Shown piece after piece: positions 60,992 to 64,000 of a stretch of 64,000 nucleotides of DNA. Numbering within the stretch: the stretch's first letter is position 1; every line of letters starts with the position of its first letter. The stretch lies in NCBI RefSeq assembly GCF_036880985.1, contig NZ_JBAJNO010000008.1, positions 1,674,001 to 1,738,000 of the forward strand. Direction: 5' to 3'. The notes beneath the pieces are model-generated. The model had not been told where the DNA came from. It saw only the letters and a program-made list of their open reading frames with translations, and did not search any database. A program made the translations under genes and the position numbers. The DNA comes from Limibacter armeniacum (GTDB lineage: Bacteria > Bacteroidota > Bacteroidia > Cytophagales > Flammeovirgaceae).

Positions 60992-61900
60992 ATGAGATTC
61001 ATTATCACAATTTTTTTATCCCTTTTTATCCTGACTGCTTCACAGGCACAAAAGCAAACTATTGAACTAAACCTAAAGAAAGGGGAGAAGTACAATCAGG
61101 TAGTAAACGCTACTTCTACGATTCAGCAGAATGTTGCAGGACAAGAAGTTAATATGGAAATATTGCTTGGTGGAAATACGGCATTTGTTGTAAAAGACAT
61201 CAAGAAAGGCGTTTATGATCTGGAAGTGAATTATGAAAAGCTAAATATGGTAATGAAACTTCCACAGGGAGAAATTACAGCCAGCTCTGAGGATACAGAC
61301 TCTAAAAATATTTTTTCCATGCTTCTTGGAGAGTTGGTGAACAAGCCATTTTCCTTAAAGATGGATAAGAAGGGAAAAGTACTTGAAATCACAGGAGAAG
61401 AAGTGCTGTTTTCTAGTATGATGAGTAAGTTTCCAGAAATTCCACAGGCACAGAAACAACAAATCATTACACAGCTGGAGCAGGCGTATGGTGAAAATGC
61501 CTTAAAAGGAAATATTGAGATGGTTACTGCCATATTCCCAGAAAATTCAGTGAAGATCGATGATACTTGGTCAGTTAGTACAAAACTGGAAGCAGGTTTT
61601 TCTGCCAACGTGACGACAGAATATAAACTAAAGGCGGTTACAAAAGACGCCATTGTTTTGGAGGGAAAAGCAAACATCGATACAACAAAAGGCGCAACGG
61701 AAAGCCAAATGTTTAGCAGGGTTGATATACAAGGTGCAACCGTCTCTACTGTAAAGCTGTCACCAAAAACAGGTTGGATCATCAGTGCACATGTAGAGCA
61801 GCAAATGAAAGGGGACTCTTATATAAATAACCCTCAGACACAGGAAGAAATGAAAATACCTATTGAGATGTCAAGCGTAACTGAAATTTCAGATAATTAA
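60992..61900 (+). CDS. Secreted DUF6263-family protein
   Basis: 302 residues, signal peptide (cleavage near SQAQ, residue 19). The remaining beta-rich chain matches the DUF6263 pattern: IELNLKKGEKYNQVVNATSTIQQNVAGQEVNMEILLG, VYDLEVNYEKLNMVM, KPFSLKMDKKGKVLEITGEE and the Ser/Thr-rich C-terminal TVSTVKLSPKTGWIISAHVEQQMKGD. The family is typical of Bacteroidota envelopes; no function known. Downstream of the phytase, separate unit with terminator. Confidence 0.83.
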   Translation: MRFIITIFLSLFILTASQAQKQTIELNLKKGEKYNQVVNATSTIQQNVAGQEVNMEILLGGNTAFVVKDIKKGVYDLEVNYEKLNMVMKLPQGEITASSEDTDSKNIFSMLLGELVNKPFSLKMDKKGKVLEITGEEVLFSSMMSKFPEIPQAQKQQIITQLEQAYGENALKGNIEMVTAIFPENSVKIDDTWSVSTKLEAGFSANVTTEYKLKAVTKDAIVLEGKANIDTTKGATESQMFSRVDIQGATVSTVKLSPKTGWIISAHVEQQMKGDSYINNPQTQEEMKIPIEMSSVTEISDN

Positions 61901-61950
61901 TAGTCAGATAATCAGTTTGTAAGATATCGAAATTTATCTTTTATATTGAA

Positions 61951-61987
61951 CTGGAGAAATGCATAATTGTATCTCTTCAGTTTTTTT
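61951..61987 (+). terminator. Terminator of the DUF6263 gene
   Basis: Thirteen-base stem (61951-61963 with 61968-61980) with one mismatch and two G-U pairs, followed by seven T. Confidence 0.82.
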
Positions 61988-62059
61988 ATTTTCAATCTTT
62001 TTTGAGATACCCAATTTCAATTAAGCATTTATTTAAACTTCTCTAACCCAATTATAAAA

Positions 62060-62548
62060 ATGGAATTAAGCAACCTCAATAGAAGAGATAATCTAAAGCC
62101 AAATAGTAAACAGCAAAAATTATATCAGCAGTTTGAAAACCTGATTCAAGAACTTCAGACCAGAACGCTACCTAACAACGTGAAAAACATTATCAATAAT
62201 GAGATAGAACAACTGAATCAGTTATCAGATAATGATAGACAATTCAGCAAAAAGCTGGCAAAAGCAAAGTCTAAAGTTATTGCAACACTTGACAAAGAGC
62301 TGAAAATTGTTCTGACAAATCATTATAGAAATACTTGGATGGTACTTGGAATGTCATTGGGTATGGTATTTTTTGGTTTACCTATGGGGACAGTATTTAG
62401 CTACAGTCTAGAAAATATGGCATTTTTGGGGATGGGTTTACCTTTGGGACTTTCTATTGGACTTTCATTAGGTCTAGCTTTTGGAAGTATTCAGGATAAA
62501 AAGGCTGCAGCGGAAGGGAGACAGTTAAGTGTTGAGTTTAGTATCTAG
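62060..62548 (+). CDS. Hypothetical protein with Gly-rich membrane hairpin
   Basis: 162 residues. The N-terminal 95 residues are helical and charged (QQLYQQFENLIQELQT-type coil), followed by two closely spaced hydrophobic segments unusually rich in Gly, Met and Leu (about 95-118, WMVLGMSLGMVFFGLPMGTVF, and 124-146, FLGMGLPLGLSIGLSLGLAFG) and a short polar tail. The repeated GLxLG pattern is reminiscent of small Gly-zipper membrane proteins. No family recognised. Confidence 0.65.
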   Translation: MELSNLNRRDNLKPNSKQQKLYQQFENLIQELQTRTLPNNVKNIINNEIEQLNQLSDNDRQFSKKLAKAKSKVIATLDKELKIVLTNHYRNTWMVLGMSLGMVFFGLPMGTVFSYSLENMAFLGMGLPLGLSIGLSLGLAFGSIQDKKAAAEGRQLSVEFSI

Positions 62549-62750
62549 TCCAACTTATTTTAAGGGTGTTGCCTATGTAGAACCCTAAGTTTTTTTTGAT
62601 GAAATAATCCTGAAACTAATTTTATCAGTAGTTAACACAAAGGTTTGGTCAGTTACTTGAAATGAAATTCCAGATGCTGTATTAGTCTCAACCAACCAAA
62701 TACTTTAACTTGGCGGCTTATTCTGAGAAATAAACTGAACAGACAGACTA

Positions 62751-64000
62751 ATGACAGAACTTTTTAATCCGGTAATCATTTCAGTGATAGTGATGATTAC
62801 CCTGTGTTTGATGAGCCTCAATGTTATGCTGGCAATTCTGATTGCGGCTTTGGTGGCAGGACTGACAGGGGGATTTACGTTGACGGATACGATGCAGCTC
62901 CTGATTAAAGGAATGGGAGGGAATGCCGAAACAGCATTGAGTTATGTGCTGTTGGGTGCTTTGGCTGTCGCGATAAACAAGACAGGAGCAGCTGCGGTAA
63001 TGGCGCAACGGATAGCCTTGATGGTTGGCAAAAGTAAAATGATTTTGCTTTTGGTTATCACTTTATTGGCTTGCTTCTCTCAAAACTTGGTGCCTGTTCA
63101 TATTGCATTTATTCCTATTCTGATTCCTCCATTGTTACCCTTGATGGACAGGTTGAAACTGGATAGAAGGGCTGTAGCCTCTTCTTTGACATTTGGGCTA
63201 ACGGCACCATATATTGTATTGCCTGTTGGGTTTGGGCTTATTTTTCAGAACCTGATTAAAGATCAGATGATTGCGAATGGCATTTCAGTTGACATATCCA
63301 TGATTTGGCAATCAATGTGGTTACCCGGTTTAGGAATGTTGGTAGGGTTGTTATTTGCTGTATTGATTTCTTATAAGAAGAAACGTGTGTATCGTGAAGA
63401 AGTAGCCGTTGTCAATACGGAGAAAATATCCTTAAAACCGGCACATTACTGGACGCTATTGGCTGCAATATTGGCATTTGCCATTCAACTGCTGACAGGG
63501 TCATTGCCGTTAGGGGCTTTGGCAGGACTTCTTGTGATGTTCTTCAGTAGAGCGATCAATAGAAAGGAATTGGAAGAGGTGATGCATGATGGCGTAGGAG
63601 TGATGGGGTTTATTGCTGTCGTAATGCTGGTAGCAGCTGGTTATGCAGGCGTAATTCGTGAAACACATGCTGTAGAAGGGTTGGTAAGCAGTATTACACA
63701 ATTGGTAGGTGCAAGCAAATTAGGAGGGGCAATGCTGATGATTCTGATTGGCTTGTTTGTTACGATGGGTATCGGCACTTCTTTTGGTACTGTACCAATT
63801 ATTGCGACTATCTATTGTCCATTAGGATTGGAGTTGGGCTTTTCAACAGCGGGTATCATTGCCTTGATTGGCGTAGCAGGAGCTTTGGGAGATGCAGGTT
63901 CTCCAGCATCTGACAGTACTTTAGGGCCAACTTCTGGTTTAGCAGCAGATGGTCAACATGATCATATTTGGGATACCTGTGTACCTACATTTTTGCACTA
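62751..64000 (+). CDS. Sodium/proton antiporter-family permease (partial)
   Basis: A 416-codon open frame from ATG 62751 that runs off the right edge. Sequence features of the NhaC/YuiF-like group: FNPVIISVIVMITLCLMSLNVML at the start, GGNAETALSYVLLGALAVAINKTG, SQNLVPVHIAFIPILIPPLLPLMDRL, TFGLTAPYIVLPVGFGLIFQ, MGIGTSFGTVPIIATIYCPLG and GVAGALGDAGSPASDSTLGPTSGL. About ten hydrophobic helices seen so far. Exchanges sodium and protons, or in YuiF carries amino acids. Substrate undetermined; C-terminal end not in the window. Confidence 0.85.
   Translation, partial: MTELFNPVIISVIVMITLCLMSLNVMLAILIAALVAGLTGGFTLTDTMQLLIKGMGGNAETALSYVLLGALAVAINKTGAAAVMAQRIALMVGKSKMILLLVITLLACFSQNLVPVHIAFIPILIPPLLPLMDRLKLDRRAVASSLTFGLTAPYIVLPVGFGLIFQNLIKDQMIANGISVDISMIWQSMWLPGLGMLVGLLFAVLISYKKKRVYREEVAVVNTEKISLKPAHYWTLLAAILAFAIQLLTGSLPLGALAGLLVMFFSRAINRKELEEVMHDGVGVMGFIAVVMLVAAGYAGVIRETHAVEGLVSSITQLVGASKLGGAMLMILIGLFVTMGIGTSFGTVPIIATIYCPLGLELGFSTAGIIALIGVAGALGDAGSPASDSTLGPTSGLAADGQHDHIWDTCVPTFLH

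Overview
The window reads as chromosomal DNA of a Bacteroidota bacterium, most likely a marine-type member of the Cytophagales. This rests on gene content: a TonB-dependent receptor with an N-terminal carboxypeptidase-regulatory domain, a PD40/TPR protein of the PorE type, a GT3 glycogen synthase, PspC fused to a GIN/DUF2807 domain, DCC, DUF1684 and DUF6263 proteins, few Shine-Dalgarno sites, moderately AT-rich DNA and long hairpins between convergent genes. I cannot name the species. No rRNA, tRNA or CRISPR array was recognised.

Layout. 1-11.4 kb holds housekeeping and envelope genes: ArsC/Spx-like, bestrophin, DCC thioredoxin-like, hydroxypyruvate reductase, an AP2/HNH-like protein, a Ste24-type protease, GmhA, a cytosolic BtuF-like protein, MscS, RadC and DUF1684. 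11.9-19.6 kb holds a YceI protein, a DUF4178-like protein, a secreted asparagine-synthetase-B-like protein, and an envelope-stress group (PspC-GIN protein, PspA, YbjN-like). 19.8-25.6 kb holds glycogen synthase and a siroheme/sulfite-reduction operon (sulfite reductase with C-terminal HEPN-like domain, SUMT, precorrin-2 dehydrogenase/ferrochelatase). That operon is preceded by a 267-nt leader encoding a 17-residue peptide with three consecutive cysteines, then mutually exclusive RNA pairings: a strong candidate for a cysteine-sensing attenuator. 25.7-34.1 kb holds a four-domain fasciclin lipoprotein, TPR, PD40 and coiled-coil proteins, a thioesterase, a Gre-like factor and a YdjM-family protein.

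34.1-40.8 kb is the accessory part: a cluster of small palindromes, an orphan IS30-type helix-turn-helix protein, a long inverted repeat, short orphan genes including a tail-less FloA/flotillin-like protein and a probable frameshifted membrane gene, and a 1,050-bp IS630-family element. The element has split a 300-residue regulatory-domain protein at a TA dinucleotide; removing it with one TA copy restores the frame exactly.

41-64 kb returns to conserved genes: DinB, FAH-family hydrolase, ABC-F ATPase, HTTM protein, DUF3592 protein, a DUF5675-SH3 protein, AcuI/YhdH reductase, alpha/beta hydrolase, then an ECF-type sigma factor beside a YceI-porin-YceI group, a TonB-dependent receptor followed by a beta-propeller phytase lipoprotein (a likely phytate-phosphorus unit), a DUF6263 protein and, running off the right edge, a sodium/proton antiporter-family permease.
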